Assembly: GCF_003994415.1 (NCBI RefSeq)
Contig: NZ_CP034689.1
Location: forward strand, 310,001 to 374,000
From: Achromobacter spanius
Lineage (GTDB): Bacteria; Pseudomonadota; Gammaproteobacteria; Burkholderiales; Burkholderiaceae_B
DNA length: 64,000 nt
Direction of reading: 5' to 3'
Part shown: one piece after another, positions 33,764 through 41,658 of the stretch
How positions within the stretch are numbered: position 1 is the first letter of the stretch
How the letters are laid out: each line of letters begins with the position of its first letter
Notes under the pieces: generated by a model
Database searches by the model: none
What the model was told of the DNA's origin: nothing
The model's input: only the letters and a program-made list of their open reading frames with translations
Program-made: the position numbers and the translations under genes

Positions 33764-34657
33764 ATGAGCATCTTCTCCCGCTTCTTTGGCCGCAAGGAAG
33801 AATCCGCCGACGCTCGCGCGCTGGCCGCCAACCCCGCCATTGAAAACCCGCTGAGCTTGCAGGTGCTGTTCGCCGCGCCACTGGCGCTGAATGAGGACAC
33901 CCTCAAGGCTGCGTTGAGCGCGTATCACCCGTCAATGAGCGAGGCCCGCGTCGAAATCGCGCCCGACATGCCGGAAGTGCTGGGCCTGGCGGGCTGGGGC
34001 GAGCACGTGGTGCGGCTGGTGGGTTTTGATGCGCCGTATCCCAAGGATTCATTGGAAGCCTGCGTGGCGCCGGCCCATTACCCTGGCACGGTCAAGGACG
34101 AAGTCCGCGCGCATGCCAGCCACATCATCCTGTACTACGCAGGGTTTGAAAAAGATCCGCTGGAGCAGTACGTGGCGCTGGCCGCCGTGGCCGGTGCGCT
34201 AACGGGATTCGGCGCCGTGGCGGTGTTGAATGAACACGCGCACACCTCGCTGCCGGCCGGCGTGTTCGATGCCGAGTCGCTGGGTGAAGAAAGCCTGGAT
34301 CTGTTGCGCACGCTGCCGCTCACCATGCTGTATTGCGGCTTTGTGAAATATGAAGTGGAAGGCGTGGCGGGCGTGTGGATGCGCACGTATGGCGCCGACT
34401 GCTTCGGCCTGCCCGATTTTGCGGCGCTGGCCCGTGGCCATGATGAAGGCGAGTACTACTCGAACATGTTCAACAACATCATGGGCTACATGCTGGAAAG
34501 CGGCGCGGAACTGGCCGCCGGGCACACCATGCAGATCGGCGAAAACGCCTATATGAAACTGCGCGAGCCCGCCCAGGAAGAGTATTTCCTGGACGGTCCC
34601 GCGCAGGTGTTGGTTGCCGAGATCATCACGGCGGACGAGATCAACGCACCGCAATAA
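33764..34657 (+). CDS. DUF4261 domain-containing protein
   Basis: A 297-residue cytoplasmic protein of unknown function, with no signal peptide or membrane span. Text such as SLQVLFAAPLALNEDTLKAAL, HASHIILYYAGFEKDPLEQY and LYCGFVKYEVEGVAGVWMRTYG matches DUF4261 proteins as I know them. Members are scattered in many bacteria, often near stress or polymorphic-toxin-like loci, and have no agreed role. The N-terminus FSRFFGRKEE is a short basic helix. Its last 17 bases overlap the convergent MFS gene. Confidence 0.75.
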   Translation: MSIFSRFFGRKEESADARALAANPAIENPLSLQVLFAAPLALNEDTLKAALSAYHPSMSEARVEIAPDMPEVLGLAGWGEHVVRLVGFDAPYPKDSLEACVAPAHYPGTVKDEVRAHASHIILYYAGFEKDPLEQYVALAAVAGALTGFGAVAVLNEHAHTSLPAGVFDAESLGEESLDLLRTLPLTMLYCGFVKYEVEGVAGVWMRTYGADCFGLPDFAALARGHDEGEYYSNMFNNIMGYMLESGAELAAGHTMQIGENAYMKLREPAQEEYFLDGPAQVLVAEIITADEINAPQ

Positions 34658-35855
34658 TCGCACCGCCGCGAGCGGCCGGCCACACGCGCAGGCCCAACGC
34701 CAGGGCTGCCGCGCCGGTTGCCACCACCGTCACGCCGGTCCAGCCCCAATGCGCCAGCGCCAGGCTGCCCAGCGCGCCGCCAGCGGCCATGCCGATGAAC
34801 ACACCAGTCATCAGGATGGCGTTCAGGCGGCTGCGGGCGGCCGGGTCAATGCCATAGACGATGCTTTGATGCGCGATCAGCGAGGTCTGGATACCCAGGT
34901 CGAAGCCGATGGCGGCGCCGCCGATCAGCCACAGCGCGGCGTGCGGCGACAGGAACGGCAGGAAGATCATGGCGGCAAACGACACCATGGTCAGGCCCGC
35001 ACCCAGGCTGGCCACGGCCTTCGGGCCACGGGTGTCGGCCACGCGGCCGGCCAGCGGCGCGGCCAAGGCGCCAGCGGCCCCCGCCAGGCCGAACGCACCC
35101 GCCGCACCGGCGCCCAGGTGAAACGGCGCGCCGTGCAGCATGACCGCCAGCGTCGACCAGAACGCGCTGAACCCCAGCGACAGCAAGCCCTGCGCGGTAG
35201 CCGCGCGGCGCAGACCCGGGTGTTGGCGCCACAGCGTGGCCAGCGAACCCAGCAACGCCGCGTACGACAACTGAGCCGTCGGCACGAAGCGCGGCAGGCC
35301 GCGCCACAGCGCCGCGCCCAAGGCCACGATGGCGACGGCGGCGGCCACGAACATGGCGCGCCAGCCGAATTGCTCGGCCACGAAACCGCTGACCACGCGT
35401 GACAGCAGAATGCCCAGCAGCAGGCCGGTCATGACGGTGCCGACGATCTTGCCGCGTTGCTCGGCGGGCGCCAGATGCGCGGCGGCGGGCACGATGTCTT
35501 GCGCCAAGGTGGCGGACACCCCCACCACGAAACTTGCCGCCAGCAGCACGCCGATGGACGGCGCCAGGGCGGCCGCCAGCAACGCCAGGCTGAGCACGGC
35601 GGCTTTGATCAGGATGATGCGCTTGCGGTCGTGGCGGTCGCCCAGCGGCGCCAGCATCAAGATGCCGAAGGCATAGCCTAGTTGGGTCAGGGTGGGTATC
35701 CAGCCCAGTGTTTCGGCGTTGGCGTGGATCTCGGCGCCCAGCACGCCCAGCATGGGTTGGCTGTAATACAGGGACGCAACCGACAGGCCGGCGCCGATCG
35801 CGAGAAGGAAGACCAGGCCACGAGACAGCGTGGCGGAGGCGGGGTGGGATGACAT
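34641..35855 (-). CDS. Major facilitator superfamily exporter
   Basis: A 404-residue MFS protein with about 12 membrane spans. The motif-A loop reads LGDRHDRKRII between spans 2 and 3. LYYSQPMLGVLGAEIHAN near the N-terminus is typical of a drug/solute exporter group related to YnfM and arabinose-efflux-like proteins. It is divergent from a LysR gene 98 bases away, a common exporter-regulator pair. The substrate is unknown. Confidence 0.88.
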   Translation of the reverse strand: MSSHPASATLSRGLVFLLAIGAGLSVASLYYSQPMLGVLGAEIHANAETLGWIPTLTQLGYAFGILMLAPLGDRHDRKRIILIKAAVLSLALLAAALAPSIGVLLAASFVVGVSATLAQDIVPAAAHLAPAEQRGKIVGTVMTGLLLGILLSRVVSGFVAEQFGWRAMFVAAAVAIVALGAALWRGLPRFVPTAQLSYAALLGSLATLWRQHPGLRRAATAQGLLSLGFSAFWSTLAVMLHGAPFHLGAGAAGAFGLAGAAGALAAPLAGRVADTRGPKAVASLGAGLTMVSFAAMIFLPFLSPHAALWLIGGAAIGFDLGIQTSLIAHQSIVYGIDPAARSRLNAILMTGVFIGMAAGGALGSLALAHWGWTGVTVVATGAAALALGLRVWPAARGGAIIAVR

Positions 35856-35940
35856 GATGAGGTGTCCGTAGGTTCGTGTACGAGGCAGATTCTGGGCGTC
35901 TGGACCATGTTTTGGTAGCCGGCGCGGCGGTACATCGGTT

Positions 35941-35955
35941 ATACGGTTGGCGTAT
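35941..35955. promoter_or_regulatory. Canonical LysR box ATAC-N7-GTAT overlapping a start codon
   Basis: ATAC-GGTTGGC-GTAT matches the textbook LysR-type T-N11-A site exactly. Its last bases are within the ATG (35954-35956) of the LysR gene, so bound regulator would block its own initiation region. A second short palindrome, TCGTGTACGA (35874-35883), lies nearer the MFS gene. Confidence 0.6.
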
Positions 35956-36916
35956 GAGCACCTCTGCCAAGACTGTCACATCCGCCGCCAATACCACGGC
36001 CGCCACCGCCGGCACCGACCGCCTGCTGCTGATTGAAACGTTCGTGCGTATCGTCGAAGCCGGCAGTTTGTCGGCCGCCGCCGCGCAATTGGGTGGCACG
36101 CAGCCCACCGTCAGCCGCCGCCTGCAATTGCTGGAACGATCAATGGGCGTGCGACTGTTGCAGCGGTCCACCCACGCCATCCGGCTGACCGAGGATGGGC
36201 AGCGCTGTTATGAACGCGCCAAAGAACTGCTGGCTACCTGGCAGTCGTTTGAAAGCGATGTGCGCGGCGCGGGCGATGAACCCATCGGCACCTTGCGCGT
36301 GGTGGCCCCGCATGCCTTCGGCCAGGACCAGTTCGTGGAGCCGCTGGCGCGCTACTTGCAGCAGTACCCGGCGATGCGCGTGGAATGGCTGCTGCATGAC
36401 CGCATGCCTGACCTGATCGCCGAGAACGTGGATTGCGCCATTCGCGTGGGCGCCGTGACGGACCCGTCGGTGATCGCCGTGAAGCTGGGTGAAGTGCCGC
36501 GCATCGTTGTCGCATCGCCCGAACTGTTGCGCGGGGCGCCCGTGCCGCAACATCCGGACGCGCTGGCCTGCCTGCCCTGGCTGGCGCTGCGCACGTTCTA
36601 TCGCACCGAGGTCAGCCTGACGCATTGCGAAACGGGCGCCACAGAACGCTTCGGCATTCATGCCCGCCTGTCCACCGACGGGCTGTACGCGTTGCGCAAG
36701 GCCGCCGTGCTGGGACTGGGCGTGGCGCTGGGGTCGGCATGGGTCATGCAGGACGATCTGGCCGCCGGCCGCTTGGTGCATGTGGCGCCGCAGTGGCGCG
36801 CTGACCCGCTGCCGGTGTCCCTGGTGTATGCGCCGTCGCGGTTTCAGCCGGCGCGGCTGCGCCGCTTTGTCGAGATCATGCGCGAGCACCTGCCGCTGGG
36901 GCTGGCGGGCGGCTGA
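35954..36916 (+). CDS. LysR-family transcriptional regulator
   Basis: A 320-residue LysR protein with a 23-residue Ser/Thr/Ala-rich leader, then the helix-turn-helix (AGSLSAAAAQLGGTQPTVSR) and effector domain (LRVVAPHAFGQDQFVEPL). It has the CrgA-like short form with QRSTHAIRLTEDG. ATG 35954 is used because it is within the LysR box; a start 26 codons upstream is open but unsupported. It is divergent from the MFS exporter and probably regulates it. Confidence 0.9.
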   Translation: MSTSAKTVTSAANTTAATAGTDRLLLIETFVRIVEAGSLSAAAAQLGGTQPTVSRRLQLLERSMGVRLLQRSTHAIRLTEDGQRCYERAKELLATWQSFESDVRGAGDEPIGTLRVVAPHAFGQDQFVEPLARYLQQYPAMRVEWLLHDRMPDLIAENVDCAIRVGAVTDPSVIAVKLGEVPRIVVASPELLRGAPVPQHPDALACLPWLALRTFYRTEVSLTHCETGATERFGIHARLSTDGLYALRKAAVLGLGVALGSAWVMQDDLAAGRLVHVAPQWRADPLPVSLVYAPSRFQPARLRRFVEIMREHLPLGLAGG

Positions 36917-36946
36917 TGTGTCGCTGATGCGTCGCGGGCGGTGTTC

Positions 36947-38032
36947 TCATCCGGCGGCCTGGCGGGTGGGCCGCCGATACGCCGCCGCGGCCCGCGCGGC
37001 CGGACAGAAGGCGGCGCTTGTTTGCGCGGCGGCTGCCGCGTCAACGGCAAGGGGCGCATTGGCGCGCAGCAGTTCGGCCCGGCAGGGGCGGCCGTACAGC
37101 CAGCCTTGGCCGGTGGCTTCAGGCGCGCGTTCCAACACGTAGCGCGCCTGCTCTTCGGTTTCGATACCTTCGACAAGCACATAGATATTCAAACGGCGTG
37201 TCATCTCGAACACCGTGTCCAACACCGTGGCCGCCCAATCATTCGCGCTGACCCAGCGGATCAGCGTGCGGTCCAGCTTCAGGCCGTTGACGCGCCACGT
37301 GAGCAGATTGTTCAGGTTGGCATAGCCCGCGCCGAAGTCGTCGATGACCACGCGGAATCCCGCTTGAAGATGCTGGGCGATCAGCGTGCGCGGGTCCTCC
37401 ACCACGAAGGCCAGCGACTCGGTGATCTCAAGCACGATCCTGTCGACCGGAATGTCGAACTCGCGCGCGGTATTCACCATGAACGTCACAAAGGAAGCGT
37501 CTTCGATATCGCGGGGCGTGACGTTGATGCTGCCATAGATACCGTCGGCTTCGCGCAGCCTGCCGCGCAGCTCGCTCAAGGCGGTGCGCACGACATGCCG
37601 CGTCAACTCGCGCCCCAGGCCGCTTGATTCCGCCCAGGCGAAAAACGTTTCGGGTGGGATGGGCCCCAGGGTTTCGTGCGTCCAGCGCGCCAAGGCCTCG
37701 ACGCCGACCATGCGGCCCGAGGACATCTGCACCAGCGGCTGATACACCACATGAATATGGCCGCGCCGCATTGCACGCTTCAATCGACGGCGTACCCCGG
37801 GCGGCCCGATCGACCAGCGGTAGATCAGCAGACAGAGCAGCACCCCGCTGAAGACGCCACCCAGCGCGGGCAGCCACAGGTCCCACACCTGCCGCGCCGC
37901 GGCGTTGTCGCTGTCCGTGTCGGACGCAGGCGTGACCGCGCCCGCCGCCACGCCCAAAACGGCGCAGGTCAGGATAAGCAAGGAAAAGTACGGCAGGAAG
38001 GGCCGCAGGAACTGCTGAGAGATTGTCGTCAT
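36947..38032 (-). CDS. Membrane-anchored EAL-domain c-di-GMP phosphodiesterase
   Basis: A 361-residue protein with two membrane spans (about residues 13-33 and 54-71) around a short periplasmic loop, then a complete EAL domain. The catalytic set is intact: Glu112-Ala-Leu, Asn170 (NVTPRD), Glu202 (EITES), Asp231-Asp232 (IDDFGAGY), Lys252 and Glu288 (VEGIETEEQ). It should hydrolyse c-di-GMP to pGpG at the membrane. There is no GGDEF domain. ATG 38032 is chosen; an upstream in-frame start at 38119 would add 29 residues. It may tune adhesion through c-di-GMP, but a link to the adhesin operon 3.6 kb away is only positional. Confidence 0.88.
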   Translation of the reverse strand: MTTISQQFLRPFLPYFSLLILTCAVLGVAAGAVTPASDTDSDNAAARQVWDLWLPALGGVFSGVLLCLLIYRWSIGPPGVRRRLKRAMRRGHIHVVYQPLVQMSSGRMVGVEALARWTHETLGPIPPETFFAWAESSGLGRELTRHVVRTALSELRGRLREADGIYGSINVTPRDIEDASFVTFMVNTAREFDIPVDRIVLEITESLAFVVEDPRTLIAQHLQAGFRVVIDDFGAGYANLNNLLTWRVNGLKLDRTLIRWVSANDWAATVLDTVFEMTRRLNIYVLVEGIETEEQARYVLERAPEATGQGWLYGRPCRAELLRANAPLAVDAAAAAQTSAAFCPAARAAAAYRRPTRQAAG

Positions 38033-38370
38033 GGATGCGAACCAGGCGAAAAGATGTCCGGGATTTCGCGGCAAAAAAAACGGATGCCGCGCTTGAATGA
38101 AAGCTCGCATCGTGACCATCCGGACACCGTTGCAAGGCCGTGCCGATATGCGCCGACACGCCTTAACTAATTCGCGCTGAAGCGTTGGCTTGTTGCATCG
38201 TTAACGTTAATTTGCATTTGAATTACGGCGAATTCTGCGAACATCGCATCGCAAGCAATGATCGGTAATAGGCCGCCGAATCATTTGTGTATCCATCTGT
38301 TTGCCGCGCGTATACTCCGCAGCATGGCTCAGACTAGCCGCACGCTCGTGCGACTGGCCCGTTGACCAAA
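38033..38370. other. 338-bp divergent region between EAL and sigma-factor genes
   Basis: No gene is supported unless the EAL gene starts further upstream at 38119. The right half is AT-rich relative to the surroundings, with the palindrome TTAACGTTAA (38201-38210), a -10-like TATACT at 38311-38316, and a CG-rich palindrome at 38339-38352 in front of the sigma-factor gene. Confidence 0.5.
38339..38352. promoter_or_regulatory. Palindrome CGCACG-CT-CGTGCG in the sigma-factor leader
   Basis: A perfect 6-bp dyad 18 bases before ATG 38371. If transcribed from the TATACT at 38311 it would form a leader hairpin that could affect translation. A near-identical palindrome precedes the TolC-like gene at 41626-41641. 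Confidence 0.4.
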
Positions 38371-38952
38371 ATGGCGAACGACATGCCAAGAGAATTCTCC
38401 GCCCGCTTAGGGACTGTGGAATCCGAACTTAGAGCGCTTTGGCTACAAGCTCAGGCCGGAGACGAAGCAGCGTATCGCGATGTGCTGGGCCGCATCGCAC
38501 GTTTATTGCGAGCCTATTTGCGCAGACGCATGGCGGGCTGGCAGGATGATGTGGAAGACTTGGTGCAGGAATGCTTGTTGGCGCTGCATTTGCAGCGCGC
38601 CAGCTACGACCCGGCACAGCCGTTGTCGGCATGGGTATATGCAATCTCTCGTCACAAGCTGATTGACTTCTGGCGCCGCAATAGACGCTATGGTGCCCTT
38701 AACGATTCTATTGATGACGTAGATGAATTGCTGCTGGCTGGCGAGGCAATAGAACCGATGTCTCATGTGGATCTTGCCCGCTTGCTGAGCTTGTTGCCCG
38801 AGGCGCAGCGACGCGCCATCGAGCTGACGAAACTGGAAGGATTGAGCGTGGCGGAAGCGGCGGCACGAATCGGAATGACAGAGGGCGCCATTCGGGTTCA
38901 GGTGCACCGCGGGCTAAAGCGATTGAGCTTACTCGTCAAGGTGGTCATATAG
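38371..38952 (+). CDS. ECF-type RNA polymerase sigma factor
   Basis: A 193-residue sigma-70 family ECF factor. Region 2 is DVEDLVQECLLALHLQRASY with SAWVYAISRHKLIDFWRR; region 4 is LLPEAQRRAIELTKLEGLSV and then AEAAARIGMTEGAIRVQVHR. Region 3 is absent, as expected for an ECF sigma. ATG 38371 is used (TTG 38362 and ATG 38383 are alternatives), with a poor ribosome site. The stop shares one base with the start of the NrsF-like gene, the standard sigma/anti-sigma arrangement. Its codon use looks less GC-rich than that of its neighbours. Confidence 0.92.
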   Translation: MANDMPREFSARLGTVESELRALWLQAQAGDEAAYRDVLGRIARLLRAYLRRRMAGWQDDVEDLVQECLLALHLQRASYDPAQPLSAWVYAISRHKLIDFWRRNRRYGALNDSIDDVDELLLAGEAIEPMSHVDLARLLSLLPEAQRRAIELTKLEGLSVAEAAARIGMTEGAIRVQVHRGLKRLSLLVKVVI

Positions 38953-39584
38953 TGAAAACCAAGGACTTCATCGATTTTCTGGCCACCGACGCCGGGCCCG
39001 CGCCAGCGTTCAATGTGTCTTTGAAGTTTCGTACCGCCTTGCTTGCCGGGCTGGCCGCCAGCCTGGGTATAGGAATGATGGCGAACGGCAACGCATCCCC
39101 CGCTATTTTGTGGGTGGTCCGTTGGTACAAGGTGGCGTATGCCTTGTCGATTCTTGCCTGCGGGTGGTTCATGGTCACGCAATTGGCCCGGCCGATATCG
39201 CGCATTGCCAAGCCGCTGTGGGCCTTGGCGCTGGTGGTGCTGGTGATGGCCGGCTTCGGTGTGTCGACCTGGGTGGCCGCGCCCGCGGATCAGGTTTCCG
39301 CGTTGTTCCTGGGGCAGACGTGGCAAGTCTGCTCATTGTTGATCCTGGCGTTTTCCTTGCCCGCATTGGCGGCGGCGCTATGGGCCTTGCGCACCTTGGC
39401 GCCCACGCGCTTGCGCCTGGCCGGCTTTGCCGCCGGCATCTTCGCGGGGGCGCAGGGAGCCTTGGGCTACGCGGTCATATGCCCCGAGGAATCATTCTTG
39501 TTCGTGGCGGTCTGGTATACGCTGGGCATCGCCTTGAGCGCTTTGCTTGGCATGCTGCTTGGACCGAAAGTGCTGCGCTGGTAG
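38952..39584 (+). CDS. nrsF: NrsF/DUF1109-family membrane anti-sigma factor
   Basis: A 210-residue protein with about six membrane spans and a short cytoplasmic N-terminus (KTKDFIDFLATDAGPAPA). The C-terminal motif YAVICPEESFLFVAVWYTLG is the DUF1109 hallmark. In Caulobacter, NrsF holds its sigma factor SigF at the membrane and releases it when conserved cysteines sense oxidising or metal stress. Here cysteines lie in the spans (LACGW, QVCSL) and in the CPE motif. The GTG start overlaps the sigma stop by one base. A strong terminator follows. Confidence 0.88.
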   Translation: MKTKDFIDFLATDAGPAPAFNVSLKFRTALLAGLAASLGIGMMANGNASPAILWVVRWYKVAYALSILACGWFMVTQLARPISRIAKPLWALALVVLVMAGFGVSTWVAAPADQVSALFLGQTWQVCSLLILAFSLPALAAALWALRTLAPTRLRLAGFAAGIFAGAQGALGYAVICPEESFLFVAVWYTLGIALSALLGMLLGPKVLRW

Positions 39585-39643
39585 GCGCGTGTGGTGCGCG
39601 CAGCCTGGCGCATGCGCTCAAGGATGAATGCACGCATATCTTC

Positions 39644-39670
39644 ACGGACCCTGTCGGGTCCGTTTTGTTT
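39644..39670 (+). terminator. Rho-independent terminator after the sigma/anti-sigma operon
   Basis: ACGGACCC (39644-39651), loop TGTC, GGGTCCGT (39656-39663), then TTTGTTTT. The perfect 8-bp stem with T-rich tail is the best terminator in the window and separates the sigma operon from the next gene. Confidence 0.85.
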
Positions 39671-39682
39671 TGAGCGGGCTCG

Positions 39683-39708
39683 GTAACGAAACGGCGTGCC
39701 GCGTCGAA
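39683..39708 (+). promoter_or_regulatory. ECF-type promoter candidate GTAACG-N16-CGAA
   Basis: GTAACG (39683-39688) and CGAA (39705-39708) are separated by exactly 16 bases, 32 bases before the next ATG (39741). As I recall it, the Caulobacter SigF-NrsF promoter consensus is GTAACC-N16-CGAA, so the match to the sigma factor encoded just upstream is notable. Use by this sigma factor is inferred. Confidence 0.5.
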
Positions 39709-39740
39709 TAAGAAGACATGCCGACGCACACGGGCCAGCC

Positions 39741-41255
39741 ATGAATACCCAAGAATTCTTCAATGTGTTGACTCAGCATGCGGCAAGCACGTATCGGCCC
39801 GCATCGATCGGGGCGCGCGCATCGCTGACCTACAGCGCGTTCTGCGCCGCTGTGAAAGAACGCGCGGCCTGGTACGAAAAATTGTCGGTTCGGGTGTTGT
39901 TGACCCTGCAAGACAATGCGCCATGGGCCATCGTCGATGACGTGGCGGCCTTGATGGCGAACGTGGCGCATGTTCCGCTGCCACCGCTTGCCACGGACAG
40001 CTTGTTGATACGCGCCCTGGAACGCTGCGGCGTGGACACGGTGATTGCGCCGGCCGCCATGACCGCAAGGCTAGTCCGCTTGGGGCTGCGGCAGTCGGTC
40101 ACGCTGTCCGGCGGCGATGGCCTGTTTGTGCGGCACGCGCCGGTGCCGCCACGCGAACTGCCGCCAGGCACCGCGAAGATCGTGTTCAACACCGACACCG
40201 ACGACATGGGCAAGGGCATCTGCCTGGGCGCGAGCGCGCTGCTGTCAACGGCGGCTGCGGTAGCGGCTGCCTTGACTGATCGAGGAATCAAACGGCATTT
40301 GATGACCCGCCCCTTGGCAACGCTGCAAGAGTGTGTGATTGGGGTCTATGCAAGCTTGATCTCGGGCGCAACCTGCGTGGCCCTGCCGGGCAGCCATCTT
40401 GGGCTGGACGCGATGGGCGTGGACCCCCTGGCCTTGCATGAAGAACTTGAACACCATGGCGCGCAGAGCTTCCTGGCCACGCCACAGGCCCTGGTCGATT
40501 ACGCGCTCTTTCTACAGGACCGGCGCGCGCGGGCGCCAGTGACGCTGCGCTGTGCGTTGATCGATGGCGCGGCGAACGAACTCGGCATGCGCCGGCTGTT
40601 CGAGGCGGCCGGCCTGCCTGTCGTGCCGACCTTCGCGGTGGCGCAAGCGGCGTCGGTGGTGACGATGCACATTGACGGCATGCGCCACGCGGGCTCGGCG
40701 GGCAAAGCCCTGCCGCACTTGCAGGTGCGCGCGTCCGAAAGCGGCGAACTTGAAGTCAAGGGTTCGGGGTTCCTGGGCTATGTCGACGAGCCGCCCTTTG
40801 TTGGTGAATGGCTGGCCACCGACAAGCACGGAGAGATTGACGACGACGGCCACGTGTACCTGCTGGATCGCGCGGGCCCCGCCATCGTCGCCACGTCGCG
40901 CATCGGTCCCGCGCAGGCTAATGCCGAACGCGCCTTGATGGATACCGCGCTGTTCATGCAGGCCGCCGTGTTCGTCAAGCCACGCGTCGGATGCTGCGCG
41001 GTGCTGTGGCCCATCGGGCCAACCCTGTCCGACGACGAAATACAGGCCGCCGTCGATCGCTGCAATGCGCGACTGGATGCGCGTTCGCATGTGATGCGCT
41101 GGACCCGCGCGAAGGCGCCGTTCTCATTCGTGTCAGGCTTGGCGACCTCGCGTGGTCGGCCTCGCCGCACGATGATCCTGCGTCTGCATGATCATGAGTT
41201 CAACGAGGCCATCGCCGAAGACGCCCGTCACGAAGTAGCGCGAGCCGGCATGTGA
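39741..41255 (+). CDS. Degenerate AMP-binding (ANL superfamily) ligase-like protein
   Basis: A 504-residue protein with the layout of acyl-CoA/aryl-CoA ligases but eroded core motifs. The P-loop (usually TSGTTGxPKG) is replaced by FNTDTDDMGKGICLGASAL. The aromatic-G-x-TE motif reads PTFAVAQAASV. The TGD motif becomes LATDKHGEIDDDGHVYLLDRA, and the C-terminal catalytic Lys motif (PxTxxGK) reads SGLATSRGRPRR. It is therefore probably catalytically altered or inactive. ATG 39741 follows an ECF-type promoter candidate, suggesting stress-sigma control. No signal peptide is seen. A binding, scaffold or regulatory role is possible; the family placement rests on overall order of motifs. Confidence 0.65.
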   Translation: MNTQEFFNVLTQHAASTYRPASIGARASLTYSAFCAAVKERAAWYEKLSVRVLLTLQDNAPWAIVDDVAALMANVAHVPLPPLATDSLLIRALERCGVDTVIAPAAMTARLVRLGLRQSVTLSGGDGLFVRHAPVPPRELPPGTAKIVFNTDTDDMGKGICLGASALLSTAAAVAAALTDRGIKRHLMTRPLATLQECVIGVYASLISGATCVALPGSHLGLDAMGVDPLALHEELEHHGAQSFLATPQALVDYALFLQDRRARAPVTLRCALIDGAANELGMRRLFEAAGLPVVPTFAVAQAASVVTMHIDGMRHAGSAGKALPHLQVRASESGELEVKGSGFLGYVDEPPFVGEWLATDKHGEIDDDGHVYLLDRAGPAIVATSRIGPAQANAERALMDTALFMQAAVFVKPRVGCCAVLWPIGPTLSDDEIQAAVDRCNARLDARSHVMRWTRAKAPFSFVSGLATSRGRPRRTMILRLHDHEFNEAIAEDARHEVARAGM

Positions 41256-41465
41256 CGGCATCGCCGGTCGCGCGCGTGCCACCACGCGCGTTGCCATTTC
41301 CCCTTGATGCAATTGCCCAACCCTTCGCAAGACTGTTGCGCAGGCGTGGCGCGGCTGGCGTTCGCACGCGCGATTTCAAACAGCGTCCAATCGCGAACTC
41401 GCGAACACTTGTGTCGATATCCCTAAACTCATTTCCTTAATTTACCGTTCTTAACTATTGACGCC

Positions 41466-41491
41466 GTAACTGGATGATCCGCGCGGTCGTA
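41466..41491 (+). promoter_or_regulatory. ECF-type promoter candidate GTAACT-N16-CGTA
   Basis: GTAACT (41466-41471) and CGTA (41488-41491), again with a 16-base spacer, about 170 bases before the TolC-like gene. It resembles the candidate at 39683-39708. Whether the SigF-like factor uses it is inferred and weaker than for the first site. Confidence 0.35.
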
Positions 41492-41625
41492 CTTACAGCT
41501 ATGGGCCATTTGAACGAGTCTTTCGAGCTGACTCCATACGAATGACCTTCAGGGTTTGGGTAGTTCAACCAGGCGATTGGGTGCGGCGGCCACGTCGTGG
41601 CGGCGCAGGCGGATTCAGTCAGGGA

Positions 41626-41641
41626 CGCACGCGAGCGTGCG
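41626..41641. promoter_or_regulatory. Palindrome CGCACGC-GA-GCGTGCG in the export-operon leader
   Basis: A perfect 7-bp dyad 17 bases before ATG 41659, just before the AAGGG ribosome site. It can fold as a leader hairpin. Outer arms CGCACG/CGTGCG are the same as in the palindrome in front of the sigma-factor gene. Confidence 0.45.
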
Positions 41642-41658
41642 CGACAAGGGTAAAGAAC

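Larger units (their letters stand above)
41256..41658. other. 403-bp regulatory region before the surface-protein export operon
   Basis: No convincing gene. A conspicuously AT-rich segment lies at about 41415-41460. It is followed by an ECF-like box pair (41466-41491) and a palindromic leader hairpin (41626-41641). The length and base composition suggest a regulated promoter with a long leader for the TolC-to-adhesin operon. Confidence 0.55.
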
